Source: Methanobacteriota archaeon
Lineage (GTDB): Archaea; Methanobacteriota; Methanobacteria; Methanobacteriales; Methanobacteriaceae
Length of the DNA stretch: 64,000 nt
Assembly: GCA_023411115.1 (NCBI GenBank)
Contig: JAEYPF010000018.1
Span: forward strand, 248,001 to 312,000
Direction of reading: 5' to 3'
Shown: in pieces, positions 27,829-37,086 of the stretch
Layout of the letters: the number at the start of each line of letters is the position of its first letter
Position numbering within the stretch: position 1 is the first letter of the stretch
Position numbers and translations under genes: made by a program
Notes under the pieces: model-generated
What the model was told of the DNA's origin: nothing
What the model saw: the letters and a program-made list of their open reading frames with translations, nothing else
Database searches by the model: none

Positions 27829-28623
27829 ATGAGAATGAGAAGATATTTGCATGATAGAAAGATTCTAATAATTGTATTACTGATTTCATTTACATTGTTT
27901 GGTTTAGTATCAATTACAGCAATACAGGGTGATCCGGTAAATAATGGAAATAATAGTACTTATAAGTCAAATCCCGTATTAGTGAAAGTTTTAATTTATG
28001 ATGGAGATGGAGTAATTCCAGGTAGTGTTTATGGCATAGAAGACTGTTTAAACGACACAAACAAAGAAAATATCTATTCAGGAGTATATTTTAATTATTC
28101 GACCATAGGAAAGATTGATTCCGGAACTTTATCTGGATATGATGTTTTAATCATGCCGGGAGGACTTGCAACGACTTATCTTGAAAATCCCGATATTAAT
28201 TCTGGGGATCTGAAGGATTTTGTTAATAATGGTGGTGGTTACGTAGGAATATGTGCAGGTTCATATGCGGCTTCAAGTCATGTGGATGGATATTATGATG
28301 GTTGGGGAATTGCACCGCATGTAAACTCTAAATCTGTAGATTATGTAGGGGAATTACAAATTTCAATGACCTCGAATGGAATGCAGGTTCTAAATTCGTC
28401 AGATAAAGAAACTCTTTACCACTGGAATGGTCCTGCAATGTATGGTTCTAATTCTATGGCTGAATATGCCCATAACGAAACTGGTTATCAAAATTATTCT
28501 GCAGTTATGACTGATACATATGGATCTGGAAGAGTTATGTTATCTGGGCCTCATCCAGAATTAAATCCAAAGGATCATGAGATGTTAGTAAGAATGATTT
28601 TATGGGCTTCTAAAAAGATTTAA
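27829..28623 (+). CDS. Secreted GATase1-like (BPL_N type) protein, copy 1
   Basis: 264 aa. An N-terminal signal or anchor (about 8-32) leads to a class I glutamine-amidotransferase-like domain of the biotin-ligase N-terminal type: DVLIMPGG, nucleophile elbow GICAGSYAA and the catalytic-type His in SGPHPELNP. The domain lies outside the membrane, so a classical glutamine amidotransferase role is unlikely; a peptidase-like or hydrolase role on the cell surface is possible. The next gene is a paralog. Both share promoter sequence TTCCAAACATTTATAAG about 35-40 bases before the ATG, and neither has a clear SD. Confidence 0.75.
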   Translation: MRMRRYLHDRKILIIVLLISFTLFGLVSITAIQGDPVNNGNNSTYKSNPVLVKVLIYDGDGVIPGSVYGIEDCLNDTNKENIYSGVYFNYSTIGKIDSGTLSGYDVLIMPGGLATTYLENPDINSGDLKDFVNNGGGYVGICAGSYAASSHVDGYYDGWGIAPHVNSKSVDYVGELQISMTSNGMQVLNSSDKETLYHWNGPAMYGSNSMAEYAHNETGYQNYSAVMTDTYGSGRVMLSGPHPELNPKDHEMLVRMILWASKKI

Positions 28624-28971
28624 AATTTAAATATGTTTTTTGATTTATTAGGGATTTAAACATATATGCAGGGTAACATAACTAATAAAATAGGTATTAG
28701 GCTAAATTTAAAGATTATTTGCTTAACAATACTGATTTTTAAATCAGATACATTATTTGAGATTTATTAAGTCAAATTAATGATTTCTTTAACTTATTTT
28801 GATTTTCAATAATATTTTAAAGATAATTTAAGGATAATTTTATGTTTAAATTCTTTTAAATCAGTTTTTTTAGCAATAAATCGGGATTAAAATTCTCTAA
28901 ATAGTTATTAATCAATTAATAAACCTTATTTTCCAAACATTTATAAGCTCTGATATTTAATTATATATCTA
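28624..28971. other. AT-rich spacer between the two GATase1-like genes
   Basis: About 350 bases; no frame, hairpin array or RNA gene is seen. Its last 45 bases repeat the promoter of the preceding gene (TTCCAAACATTTATAAG), showing that the duplication included the promoter. Confidence 0.6.
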
Positions 28972-29766
28972 ATGAAAATACGTGGATATTTACATACAGT
29001 GAATATTTTGATAATTGTTTTGCTTTTTTTATTTACAACCATTGGTTCATCATCCATAATGGCAACTGGCAATAGTTCATCAACTGCAGTATATGCTTCA
29101 GATCCAGTAATGATTAAAGTATTAATTTATAATGGATATGATGCCCTTCCAGGCTCTGTTAATGGAATAAAAAACTCATTGAGTTATGCAAATTCTCATA
29201 ATACTATTCCAAATGTGAAGTTCAGTTATGCAACATCAAGTTACATTAATTCGGCCACACTGTCATCGTATGATGTTTTGATAATGCCTGGTGGTGCATC
29301 AGGTATATCATACCTTAGAAATCCAAGAATTAAAGGTGCAGACATTAAAAAATTTGTATCCAGCGGTAAAGGATATGTGGGAATATGCGCTGGTTCATAT
29401 GCCGCTACTTACAGAGTAGCAGGCTATTATTATGGCTGGGGAATTGCACCACACATAAGTTCCAAGGCCGTAAGTTATGTTGGGCAGCTACCAATTGCAA
29501 TGACATCAAATGGAATAAATGTCCTTAAGTATAGTGGGACACAAAATGTATACCACTGGAACGGGCCAGCAATGTATATAAATGGCCCAGCATTTTCAAT
29601 GGCCAAATATGCAAACAGTAAAACGCGTTATATGAACTATGAGGCCATTGTAGGCGATACTTATGGTGCTGGAAGAGTTGTACTTAGCGGACCTCATCCT
29701 GAAATTTCGCCAACTAAACCTGAAATGCTGGCGCGTATGATAATGTGGGCGTCTAAAAAAAGTTAA
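28972..29766 (+). CDS. Secreted GATase1-like (BPL_N type) protein, copy 2
   Basis: 264 aa, the same length as copy 1 and similar throughout: DVLIMPGG, GICAGSYAATY, YYGWGIAPHIS, YHWNGPAMY and SGPHPEISP are shared. It has its own N-terminal signal segment. The copies differ most near the N-terminus and in net charge (this one is more basic), suggesting divergence after a tandem duplication rather than recent copying. It converges on the DedA gene. Confidence 0.75.
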   Translation: MKIRGYLHTVNILIIVLLFLFTTIGSSSIMATGNSSSTAVYASDPVMIKVLIYNGYDALPGSVNGIKNSLSYANSHNTIPNVKFSYATSSYINSATLSSYDVLIMPGGASGISYLRNPRIKGADIKKFVSSGKGYVGICAGSYAATYRVAGYYYGWGIAPHISSKAVSYVGQLPIAMTSNGINVLKYSGTQNVYHWNGPAMYINGPAFSMAKYANSKTRYMNYEAIVGDTYGAGRVVLSGPHPEISPTKPEMLARMIMWASKKS

Positions 29767-29781
29767 ATCCGTGATTTAACT

Positions 29782-30411
29782 TTAATATTCATTTTTTTGA
29801 GATTCACTTCTATTTCTATATTTGTAAATTAAGTAAGCTAAAACTCCTATTATTCCTATCACAACAATTATATCCAGTATATGGAAGTAACCTCTAATTA
29901 TGTCCCAGCTATCGCCTAATTGCACACCAATATAGCCTAAGGCAAAAGTCCAGGGAAGTGATCCAATAAAAGTGTAAATTATGAACTTTTTCAGATCCAT
30001 CCTGGCAATTCCTGCAGGTAAAGATATGAATGTTCTAATTACCGGCAGCATACGGCTTATAAGAACGGCTTCATGACCATATTTTTCAAACCATTCATCT
30101 GCTAAATCCAGTTTCCCTGGACTAATTAGTATATATTTGCCGTATTTTTCAAGGAGGGGCCTTCCCCCTTTGATACCAACTAAATATGCAATTAACGATC
30201 CTAAAAGATTTCCTAACGCCCCTATAATTGTTATTCCTAAAAGAGTCATTTTTCCTTGAGATACTGCAAATCCAGCAAAGGGCATGATTACTTCACTTGG
30301 AATGGGAATACATGCACTTTCAAGGATCATTCCAATAAAAACACCCCAGTAACCTAAAGTATCGATCATGTTAATTGCAAAATTGCTTATAAATTCAACT
30401 ATACTTACCAT
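29782..30411 (-). CDS. DedA-family membrane protein
   Basis: 209 aa from the ATG at 30411 (SD GTGGAGAT); a start at 30474 would add residues unlike the family. Signatures: ESACIPIPSEVIMPFAG and the SRMLPVIRTFISLPAGIARM segment with its conserved Arg and Gly. DedA proteins carry polyprenyl-phosphate or phospholipids across the membrane in several bacteria. The gene lies 76 bases after a PAP2 phosphatase gene on the same strand. That pairing fits lipid-carrier recycling: one removes the phosphate, the other returns the carrier. This reading is inferred. Confidence 0.85.
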   Translation of the reverse strand: MVSIVEFISNFAINMIDTLGYWGVFIGMILESACIPIPSEVIMPFAGFAVSQGKMTLLGITIIGALGNLLGSLIAYLVGIKGGRPLLEKYGKYILISPGKLDLADEWFEKYGHEAVLISRMLPVIRTFISLPAGIARMDLKKFIIYTFIGSLPWTFALGYIGVQLGDSWDIIRGYFHILDIIVVIGIIGVLAYLIYKYRNRSESQKNEY

Positions 30412-30487
30412 AGAATATCTCCACTTTAAACAATCAAAATCTAAAAAAATAGACTTATAATGTCTGAAATTCAATATTTGAAAGTTT

Positions 30488-31162
30488 TTACCATCTTATG
30501 AGTTTTTTTACCGTTCCAACAGTGTTCCAATTTATTATCTTATCTAAACATGTTCTTTTAGAAATATCACATTTAAAAATCTTTTTTTCTAATCTTAGAA
30601 TTATTAGGGCAAATATTATGCCTATCAACGCCCCGAAAATCACATCAAGGGGATAATGGACCCCTATATATACTCTTGAAAACCCTATAACTGCTGCAAA
30701 AGCAATTAATGGGTAAATTAACCTGAACTTCTTTCCTTTAATTTCAAGTTTATATTTAAGTCCAATAATTGTGGCTGCTGCAAAAGAACTTGTTGTGTGG
30801 CCTGATGGGAATGAATATATTTCATTTTCAGAAACTAGTAGATTCACATGGCTTAAAGCTAAAAAGGGGCGTGGTTCAGCAACAATATATTTTAAAAAAT
30901 ACACTGCAACATTACTTAAAAACAAAGCTATTAAACCAAGTATTGCAACTTTTTTAGCGTTAGGCCCACCAAATATGTATAATGCTCCAAATATTAAGCA
31001 CCATGCTATTAGACTTCCAAAATCTGTCAAAATTGGCATTGCTATATTTAAAAAACTATTTGTTAATCCTCCATTGATAAAATAAAACAATGAAATATTG
31101 TATTTTAATATTTCACTGAACCCATGAGCTGTTCCAGAAACTACTGCTTGAATAATAACCAT
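30488..31162 (-). CDS. PAP2-family phosphatase (undecaprenyl-diphosphatase BcrC-like)
   Basis: 224 aa with about six membrane segments. The three PAP2 motifs are present: KYIVAEPRP, FPSGHTTSS and SRVYIGVHYPLDV with the catalytic His. Such enzymes remove a phosphate from polyprenyl diphosphate on the outer face, renewing the carrier used for cell-wall and glycan export. The C-terminus carries a basic, cysteine-containing tail (KCDISKRTCLDK). SD AAAGGT precedes the ATG. Likely operon with the downstream DedA gene. Confidence 0.85.
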   Translation of the reverse strand: MVIIQAVVSGTAHGFSEILKYNISLFYFINGGLTNSFLNIAMPILTDFGSLIAWCLIFGALYIFGGPNAKKVAILGLIALFLSNVAVYFLKYIVAEPRPFLALSHVNLLVSENEIYSFPSGHTTSSFAAATIIGLKYKLEIKGKKFRLIYPLIAFAAVIGFSRVYIGVHYPLDVIFGALIGIIFALIILRLEKKIFKCDISKRTCLDKIINWNTVGTVKKLIRW

Positions 31163-31309
31163 TAAATTACCTTTTGAAATTGAATTCAGATTAGTGCTAA
31201 GTATTAATGGTCATAATTAAGTAGTTATTCCAGTGTTACACCCCAATCAGTACCAACTATTTACCTATTTTAAAAGAATATTAATTAAATTCAAAAAAAG
31301 TATGAATGA

Positions 31310-31636
31310 TTATTCCCATGTAATCTTGAACAGGATAGATAGGGCTATTAACTGCGCTATATTAACTAAAAGCAGAATAGAATATACCCATGTACCGCCT
31401 ATTTCGTGCATTTCAACACCTAAAATTGAAAATATGGCCAGCGCTATGATTGCAAGAACATTTTCAATCAGGAGAATGGTTGAGAAGTATAAAAGGCCTG
31501 TGGTGAATTTAGATTTCAATTGTTTATAACTTTCCAGGTAAAAATAAACTAATCCAGATAGTAAGCAGACATTTACAACACTTATTCCAATAGTTATGTA
31601 TGTTATCACATGGTTCAAAAATCCTAAATCTACCAT
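31310..31636 (-). CDS. Small membrane protein paired with an ArsR-like regulator
   Basis: 108 aa with three hydrophobic segments (about 9-31, 45-70, 80-103) and a basic loop (YKQLKSKF). SD GAGGT lies before the ATG. It begins 29 bases after the regulator gene at 31666-31956 on the same strand, so they form a two-gene operon. The function is unknown; the pairing suggests that the regulator senses the state of this protein or controls it. Confidence 0.6.
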   Translation of the reverse strand: MVDLGFLNHVITYITIGISVVNVCLLSGLVYFYLESYKQLKSKFTTGLLYFSTILLIENVLAIIALAIFSILGVEMHEIGGTWVYSILLLVNIAQLIALSILFKITWE

Positions 31637-31665
31637 CTTTTTTACCTCTTAATTTCTTATAGTAT

Positions 31666-31956
31666 TTATTTTTCCACTATTTTTTCCCAGATCTCCAGGA
31701 AGATATCATAATTTTTTTCCACATCCTCGGTAAGGAAATATAATTTACTGTAGGAATCCCCCGTGGATTTAATTACTTTATTATCCTCTAAAATTTTAAT
31801 ATGATGCCTTACAGTTTTATAATCTAAATTAAGTTCCTTTGCAAGCTGATGAGCATTATAAGGCCTATTTTTGAGCTTTTTAATTATCCTGGCGCGGTTT
31901 ATGCCTCCCCTTTTACCGGTTATTAACCACCAAAGCAGTTTTTCCATGTATTTCAT
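31666..31956 (-). CDS. ArsR-like winged-helix transcriptional regulator
   Basis: 96 aa. The wHTH fold is clear: [20 protein letters not shown] as helix-turn-helix, then [13 protein letters not shown] and a wing ending in YFLTE. No metal-binding cysteines are present, so it is not a metal sensor of the classical ArsR type. It precedes a small membrane protein gene by 29 bases, a frequent archaeal pairing. Confidence 0.8.
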   Translation of the reverse strand: MKYMEKLLWWLITGKRGGINRARIIKKLKNRPYNAHQLAKELNLDYKTVRHHIKILEDNKVIKSTGDSYSKLYFLTEDVEKNYDIFLEIWEKIVEK

Positions 31957-32143
31957 ATGCTCAATATCCCAATAATGCTATTTAGTGTATTTATTTAGAT
32001 TTAAACATAATAGATGTTAAATATTACTAATTCACATCTAAATACAATTCATTTATTTTTAGTTACTATTAATGTTTAATTTACCTGAATATCAATTGCA
32101 TAACTGCAACGATAATTCATCCATTATGGATGTAAAAGTAGAT

Positions 32144-32653
32144 TTACCAGTGCTCATATCTTACCAGCTCTGACATATCCTTACGGCTTTTTACTGGAGG
32201 TTCATCTGCAGGATATCCAAGTGGTGTAAATACAACAGGTTCAATACCTTCAGGCAGATTTAAAACTTCTTTTGCAGCTTCAGCATCAAAGGCTCCAATC
32301 CAACATGTTCCTAGTCCAAGACTTGTTGCAGCAAGAATTATATGGTCCATAACGATTGTCGCGTCTATATCAACAAAATTTTTACCATCCCTTCTTGTCC
32401 ATGCTTTATCTGGAACTGCGCAGATGCTGATTATAATGGGGGGCTGAACAAACCATTCTGCAGGATAGATGCGATTTAATTCCTCTTCACGACCTTTTGT
32501 ATGTATAACTATAATTTGAAAAGGTTGATAATTAACTGAGGTAGGTGCAAGACGTGCAGCTTCAAGTACTGCATGTAGTTTTTCTTCCTCAACATTATCT
32601 TGACTGTATGCCCTTACACTGTATCTTTTCTCAATTAATTCTAAAAAATCCAT
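32144..32653 (-). CDS. Nitroreductase-family FMN protein
   Basis: 169 aa, a compact member. The opening EKRYSVRAYSQDNV, the FMN region AARLAPTSVNYQPFQIIV and the late GLGTCWIGAF and PLGYPADEP segments are typical. Enzymes of this family reduce nitro groups, quinones or flavins with NAD(P)H or F420-type donors. SD AAGGAGG lies before the ATG. It is transcribed away from the coiled-coil gene at 32919, with a hairpin array between them. Confidence 0.87.
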   Translation of the reverse strand: MDFLELIEKRYSVRAYSQDNVEEEKLHAVLEAARLAPTSVNYQPFQIIVIHTKGREEELNRIYPAEWFVQPPIIISICAVPDKAWTRRDGKNFVDIDATIVMDHIILAATSLGLGTCWIGAFDAEAAKEVLNLPEGIEPVVFTPLGYPADEPPVKSRKDMSELVRYEHW

Positions 32654-32760
32654 TGTAAACCTCCTTATTTTTAAATTAAGTATTTATAAGATATTCATTA
32701 CAAATCAAATATCAAAGTATCAATTATTAATATGGGTTTATTTTGTTTAAAAATTCCCTC

Positions 32761-32830
32761 AAAAATCGGAGATTTTTGGCATGTTTGAAAATCATAGATT
32801 TTCAACCGTGAAAAATTCATAGAATTTTTA
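32761..32830. repeat. Three-hairpin array
   Basis: AAAAATC-gga-GATTTTT (32761-32777), TTGAAAATC-ata-GATTTTCAA (32785-32805) and GAAAAATTC/GAATTTTTAC-type stem (about 32808-32830). It lies between two divergent genes. The same AAAATC/GATTTT words occur in the arrays at 23 kb, 37 kb and 54 kb. Confidence 0.65.
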
Positions 32831-32918
32831 CATAATGAATTCTAAAGAATAGATCACTGCTAAAATTTCATACAAAGTGATGGATGAAGATATGTAAAAA
32901 AATATAGGAGGCTTTAAA

Positions 32919-33356
32919 CTGGTCCAAAACGAGTTTGAACGCATGTATGATGATTATACTCGTATGATGCTTTTTGCAAATTCCAATAAACACAAATTAG
33001 AAAATATAAATGATGAAATGGCTGCAATACAGGAAGCACATGAAGAAATATTGAATGAACCTCTAGATCAAGATGAATTATCGAATTCGATAAATGGGCT
33101 AAAATCAAGGCTAAAATCACTGCAGGATGAAGTGAACGCAATCTTATACCAGTATGGCAAGGTTAATGAGATGTTACACCAGGTTGACGTAATGATATCT
33201 GATTATTATAAAATGGACATTGAAATATCATCTTATGAGCTAAATGGAATGGAACAAGACCTTTTAGGAGTTAAAGATGTGTATAAACAGTTTAAAATGT
33301 TAAAATCAGAAATTGGGGCAGTAAATGAAAAAATTAGTAGTGGAGAAAGAATTTAA
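32919..33356 (+). CDS. Coiled-coil hypothetical protein, possible CTG start
   Basis: About 145 aa if translation begins at CTG 32919, or 137 aa from ATG 32943. GGAGG at 32907-32911 is ideally spaced (7 bases) from the CTG and too far from the ATG, and there is no ATG, GTG or TTG in frame between the upstream stop (32895) and 32943. The protein is almost entirely helical with heptad-like patterns (LKSRLKSLQDEVNAILYQYG). No family is recognised. Stand-alone gene. Confidence 0.6.
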   Translation: MVQNEFERMYDDYTRMMLFANSNKHKLENINDEMAAIQEAHEEILNEPLDQDELSNSINGLKSRLKSLQDEVNAILYQYGKVNEMLHQVDVMISDYYKMDIEISSYELNGMEQDLLGVKDVYKQFKMLKSEIGAVNEKISSGERI

Positions 33357-33398
33357 AAGTTATGTTTTAACTAAGTTTGAAACACTTATCCATTAAAA

Positions 33399-33992
33399 TC
33401 ATAGAACGCCCTTTGTACTTGGGATTATATCGTGTTCAATCCTTGATGCATCTTTTAAAGCCCGCGCAAATGCCTTAAAAAGTGCTTCTATTTTGTGGTG
33501 GTCGTTTTCACCTTCCACCTTTGCATTAATGTTGATCCTTGCAAAATTTGCAAATGATTCAAAGAAGTGTTCAACGTTTTCTGTGCTTAAATCCCCTACT
33601 TTTGCCTTTTTAAATTCAAAATTTAGTACGCTGTAACTCCTGCCGCTTATATCTACAGCAACAGTTGCAAGAGCATCATCCATAGGGATTATTGCGTGTG
33701 CCATTCTTTTTATTCCCTTTTTGTCCCCAATTGCACCTGCAAATGTTTCTCCCAGGAGTATTCCTACATCTTCCACTGTGTGATGATCATCCACGCTTAC
33801 ATCACCTTTAGCCTTAATATCAAGGTCGAAAAATCCATGTCTTGCAAAAGAATCCAGTATATGATTAAAAAAGTCAATTCCGGTGTTTACATCTGATTTT
33901 CCATTTCCATCGATATTCAGTGAAATCTCAATGTCGGTTTCAGATGTTTTCCTGCTCATCTTCATGCTTCTATCTGTCATTTTTCTCATCAT
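33399..33992 (-). CDS. hisB: Imidazoleglycerol-phosphate dehydratase
   Basis: 197 aa, full length. The two metal-binding motifs are present: VDDHHTVEDVG and GENDHHKIEA; the opening SRKTSETDIEISLNIDG and the GIDFFNHILDSFARHG helix are typical. It catalyses the sixth step of histidine synthesis, turning imidazole-glycerol phosphate into imidazole-acetol phosphate, with manganese. No other his gene is in the window. Several Met codons lie near the start (MMRKMTDRSMKMSRK) and no SD marks any of them, so the exact start is uncertain. Confidence 0.95.
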   Translation of the reverse strand: MMRKMTDRSMKMSRKTSETDIEISLNIDGNGKSDVNTGIDFFNHILDSFARHGFFDLDIKAKGDVSVDDHHTVEDVGILLGETFAGAIGDKKGIKRMAHAIIPMDDALATVAVDISGRSYSVLNFEFKKAKVGDLSTENVEHFFESFANFARININAKVEGENDHHKIEALFKAFARALKDASRIEHDIIPSTKGVL

Positions 33993-34026
33993 TTAATTTT
34001 AATTAGTTATTTATTATTTTAGTAAG

Positions 34027-34251
34027 CTACTCGCTTTCTTCCATTTCTTTTTTCTCTTCAGCATCTCTAATTACATGTATAGCATTTTGAGGGCATACTG
34101 AAGCACAGTTAATGCATACATGGCAGTATTCTAGATTAGAGGCGCATGCTTTCTTATCTTTGCTTATATTCCATATTCGTGGCCCTTTAGGACAGGCTTC
34201 TCTGCATTTTCCACATCCTATACATTTTTCCTTGTCTACTTCAATCCTCAT
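34027..34251 (-). CDS. 2[4Fe-4S] ferredoxin
   Basis: 74 aa with two cluster motifs: CIGCGKCREACPKG and CHVCINCASVCPQN, plus one extra Cys between them. The charged tail (EEKKEMEESE) is unusual for plain ferredoxins. Soluble electron carrier for low-potential redox reactions; its partner is not defined by the neighbours (hisB and a ModE-like gene). Confidence 0.85.
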   Translation of the reverse strand: MRIEVDKEKCIGCGKCREACPKGPRIWNISKDKKACASNLEYCHVCINCASVCPQNAIHVIRDAEEKKEMEESE

Positions 34252-34315
34252 GTTAATTACATTGTAATTTGCAGTTAATATAATTTAAAGAGAATCAGTA
34301 GATTAATTCTAAGTA

Positions 34316-35017
34316 CTATATTTTTAGTATAGTGGCAGAAGCAGCTTTGAAACCTATGAATATATCCATACCCAGTGTTAAACCGAGTTTTTCCCTTGAA
34401 TATTCTGTAACATCCACATTGATTTTGTTGTTGTTTAATTCAACTGTAAGTCTTATCATTTCATTATTGAGTTCCATTCCAACTATTTTCCCTTCAAATA
34501 CATTCCTGACGCTTGATTCATGGGGTTCCAACGTTACAAAAATGTCATCGGGACTTATTAAAACAAGTACTTCATCTCCCTTGTTAAAATCATGATCTAG
34601 GGGAATTATTACATTTTTTCCTTCAATATCAACATTCATGACTCTGTTTTTTTCATAAATCCCAGTAATTTTGCCCTTTATTTCATTTACTTCAGAATGT
34701 TTTTCTAGAATTCTTGTTAACTTGGTATATTCCCATAATAGTTGTTTACCAATGTCAGTAACGCTGCTTGCACCTCCACCTCCTTTTCCTCCTCTTTGAG
34801 TAGAGACAATTGAGGATCCAAGCTTTTCTTCCATTATTTCAATATTTTTAAGGGCTGTTCTGTATGGAATGTTGGATTTTTTGGATGCCTTCATTATGGA
34901 GCCGTATTCATCTATGTATTTAAGAAGAAGAAATTTTTTGTAGTTCAGCGATACAAGTTTACCTTCAATTGAAATTTCCATTTCCAATTTATATTCTGGT
35001 TTTTCTTCTATATCCAT
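34316..35017 (-). CDS. ModE-like molybdate-responsive regulator
   Basis: 233 aa. An N-terminal LysR-type winged helix (about 20-85, with SIMKASKKSNIPYRTALKNI and the Gly-rich RGGKGGGGAS wing) is followed by two TOBE/MOP-like domains (about 105-165 and 172-233). This is the layout of ModE, which binds molybdate or tungstate and controls transport and molybdoenzyme genes. SD AAGGAGCT before the ATG. No mod or wtp transporter is adjacent. Confidence 0.85.
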   Translation of the reverse strand: MDIEEKPEYKLEMEISIEGKLVSLNYKKFLLLKYIDEYGSIMKASKKSNIPYRTALKNIEIMEEKLGSSIVSTQRGGKGGGGASSVTDIGKQLLWEYTKLTRILEKHSEVNEIKGKITGIYEKNRVMNVDIEGKNVIIPLDHDFNKGDEVLVLISPDDIFVTLEPHESSVRNVFEGKIVGMELNNEMIRLTVELNNNKINVDVTEYSREKLGLTLGMDIFIGFKAASATILKI

Positions 35018-35088
35018 AAAGGAGCTCCTTATAATATTGATAATAGTTCATGATCTTTAAAAATGAACTAATATTATTTTTCTATATA

Positions 35089-36678
35089 TTATTTTGCAAA
35101 CCGTTCTATAAGTTTAACTACTCCTTCAATCGCACCAGAAAGAGGACCAAATTTATTCTTGTATCTTCGAATTACCCTAACATCTCTTTTTGTAAATCCG
35201 CCTATGATGGCAAATACGATTGTAAAGAGGATTGGTGCAATTATAACAGCTGTTAAAAGTCCTAAATATGTTTTAGGTAATAATAACAGCATAATTCCCA
35301 TTATAGTAGATGCAATCCCGACTTTAATAAAATCAATGTATGGTAGATTTACCTTGGTTATATGAATTGTTCTCCACAGTATTACAACCATTATCAAAAA
35401 TGCAACTATGGTAGTTGCAATTGCTGCTCCCACAATTCCGTACATTGGAACCATAAGGAAATTCAACACGATGTTTATTACGGTCCCTATAATGAGAATA
35501 ATCATAGGGAGCCTTGGATGTCCAATCCCCTGTATTATACTTGATGATACCATGAAAAGCGTGTAAAATGTCATCCCAACAACGAGTATACTCAAGGCTG
35601 GAGCTCCATAAATGTAGTTTGACCCAAACAGCAGGCTAAGAAGAGGCTGTGCAAATGCTGCAATCCCGACACAAAGCGGAAGCACTAATAATACTACATA
35701 ACGATATGATTGAGTTATATAATTTTCAAGAAGCTTGTGATCCTTTAAACTTGCAGCTTCAGAGGCTGCAGGGAGTATTACAGCAGCTATTGAAAGAGAA
35801 ATTATGAGCGGAAGCCTTGCAATAGGATCAGCAGTTGTATAATACCCTGCATCTTGCGCGGGCAAATATCTGCCTATAACAAGTGGCCCTACATCATATA
35901 TTGCCATTTCTGAAAGGGCTGTTATGGCTACTGGTATTGAAAAGACTAAAAGAGTTTTTAAGAGTATTAACTCATCTTTAAAGCTAATTTTAGTGGCTGG
36001 TTTTGGAAAAAGTACCCATACATACTTCTTAAGGAGTATAAGAGAAATTATGGCGGAAGCTATGAATCCAAAAGCGGTTCCGAGTACTGCTCCTGCTGCA
36101 TAAAAACCAATTGACACGAATACAACAGCCATACTTATCATAAATATTTGTTCTACTGCACGACTGACTACAACAAGCTCCATCTTATAAACACCCTGAA
36201 AAGCACCCCTCATAGCTCCAACTATGACGCTAAATGGAGTTATAAGGGCAACAGCTTGAAGTGGATAAACCATGGCTGATTTATGAAACCAGAAATTTGC
36301 TATCCAGTCGGCAGAAAAAAATATTAGAAGACCAAAAAGAGTCCCTGCAACCATCATAAACTTAAGTGACGTTAAAATAACTTGCCTTGCCATGTCAGTT
36401 TCACCGACAGCATTATGCTGTGCTACAAATTTAGAAATTGCTGGAGGAAAGCCCCCTGCGGATAATACCTGAAATATGCCCTGAAATGGTGTTGTAAGGC
36501 CTACTAATCCGTATCCTTCCGGTCCAAGCATTCTACTCAATATAAATCTGTAAAGATAACCACCTACTCTAAAAAATAGGTAACTGATCATCATTAAAAA
36601 GCTTCCCCGGAGTATCTTTGAACTTCCATTTGAACTTTCGTTCGAACTTTCACTTGAGTCTGTCTTTGAACTTTCCAT
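35089..36678 (-). CDS. Polysaccharide flippase (MATE/Wzx-MurJ superfamily)
   Basis: 529 aa from the ATG at 36678 (SD GGTGAG); the upstream ATG at 36702 adds eight residues. About 14 membrane segments. The opening GSFLMMISYLFFRVGGYLYR and GYGLVGLTTPFQGIF are typical of polysaccharide biosynthesis proteins that flip lipid-linked sugars or wall precursors. The N-terminal 25 residues are Ser-rich and cytoplasmic. In this order candidates for cargo are surface glycans or pseudomurein precursors. Confidence 0.85.
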   Translation of the reverse strand: MESSKTDSSESSNESSNGSSKILRGSFLMMISYLFFRVGGYLYRFILSRMLGPEGYGLVGLTTPFQGIFQVLSAGGFPPAISKFVAQHNAVGETDMARQVILTSLKFMMVAGTLFGLLIFFSADWIANFWFHKSAMVYPLQAVALITPFSVIVGAMRGAFQGVYKMELVVVSRAVEQIFMISMAVVFVSIGFYAAGAVLGTAFGFIASAIISLILLKKYVWVLFPKPATKISFKDELILLKTLLVFSIPVAITALSEMAIYDVGPLVIGRYLPAQDAGYYTTADPIARLPLIISLSIAAVILPAASEAASLKDHKLLENYITQSYRYVVLLVLPLCVGIAAFAQPLLSLLFGSNYIYGAPALSILVVGMTFYTLFMVSSSIIQGIGHPRLPMIILIIGTVINIVLNFLMVPMYGIVGAAIATTIVAFLIMVVILWRTIHITKVNLPYIDFIKVGIASTIMGIMLLLLPKTYLGLLTAVIIAPILFTIVFAIIGGFTKRDVRVIRRYKNKFGPLSGAIEGVVKLIERFAK

Positions 36679-37086
36679 TGGCTCACCAAAAAGTAATAAC
36701 AAAATTTTAAATCAATTCTAGAATTAATATTTTAACAGTCTAGGTTTTCAATTGCTTGATGTCCTTTATATATGTTGCCACATCTTCTAATTTATAATGG
36801 GAACACCTGTTTTTTTAATAATTCCTTCTAATTTTTATGGGAATTAAAACTATTTAACCGTTTGTTCAGTAATTTTTATTTTTAAATACACATCATCTAC
36901 ATTTATTTTTCAATTAATAACGTTTTAATGTATTTTTATATATAAATGGACTATTTATGTGTCTATTTCATAAAATAAAGCCCCAAACCCATGAAATAAA
37001 ATAGGAAGTTTTAAATAATAAATTAATTCAACAATATTCACTTAGTAATAATTTACTATACAAAATTTGAACTATTATTGGAGGTT
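36679..37086. other. AT-rich spacer before the adhesin hairpin array
   Basis: About 400 bases between the divergent flippase and adhesin genes. No frame or RNA gene is seen. TATA-like words are abundant (for example TTTATATATAAA near 36932-36944). Confidence 0.45.

Noticed and set aside
35050..35256. 68-aa frame at the end of the flippase gene
   Set aside because: Antisense to the flippase C-terminus and low complexity.
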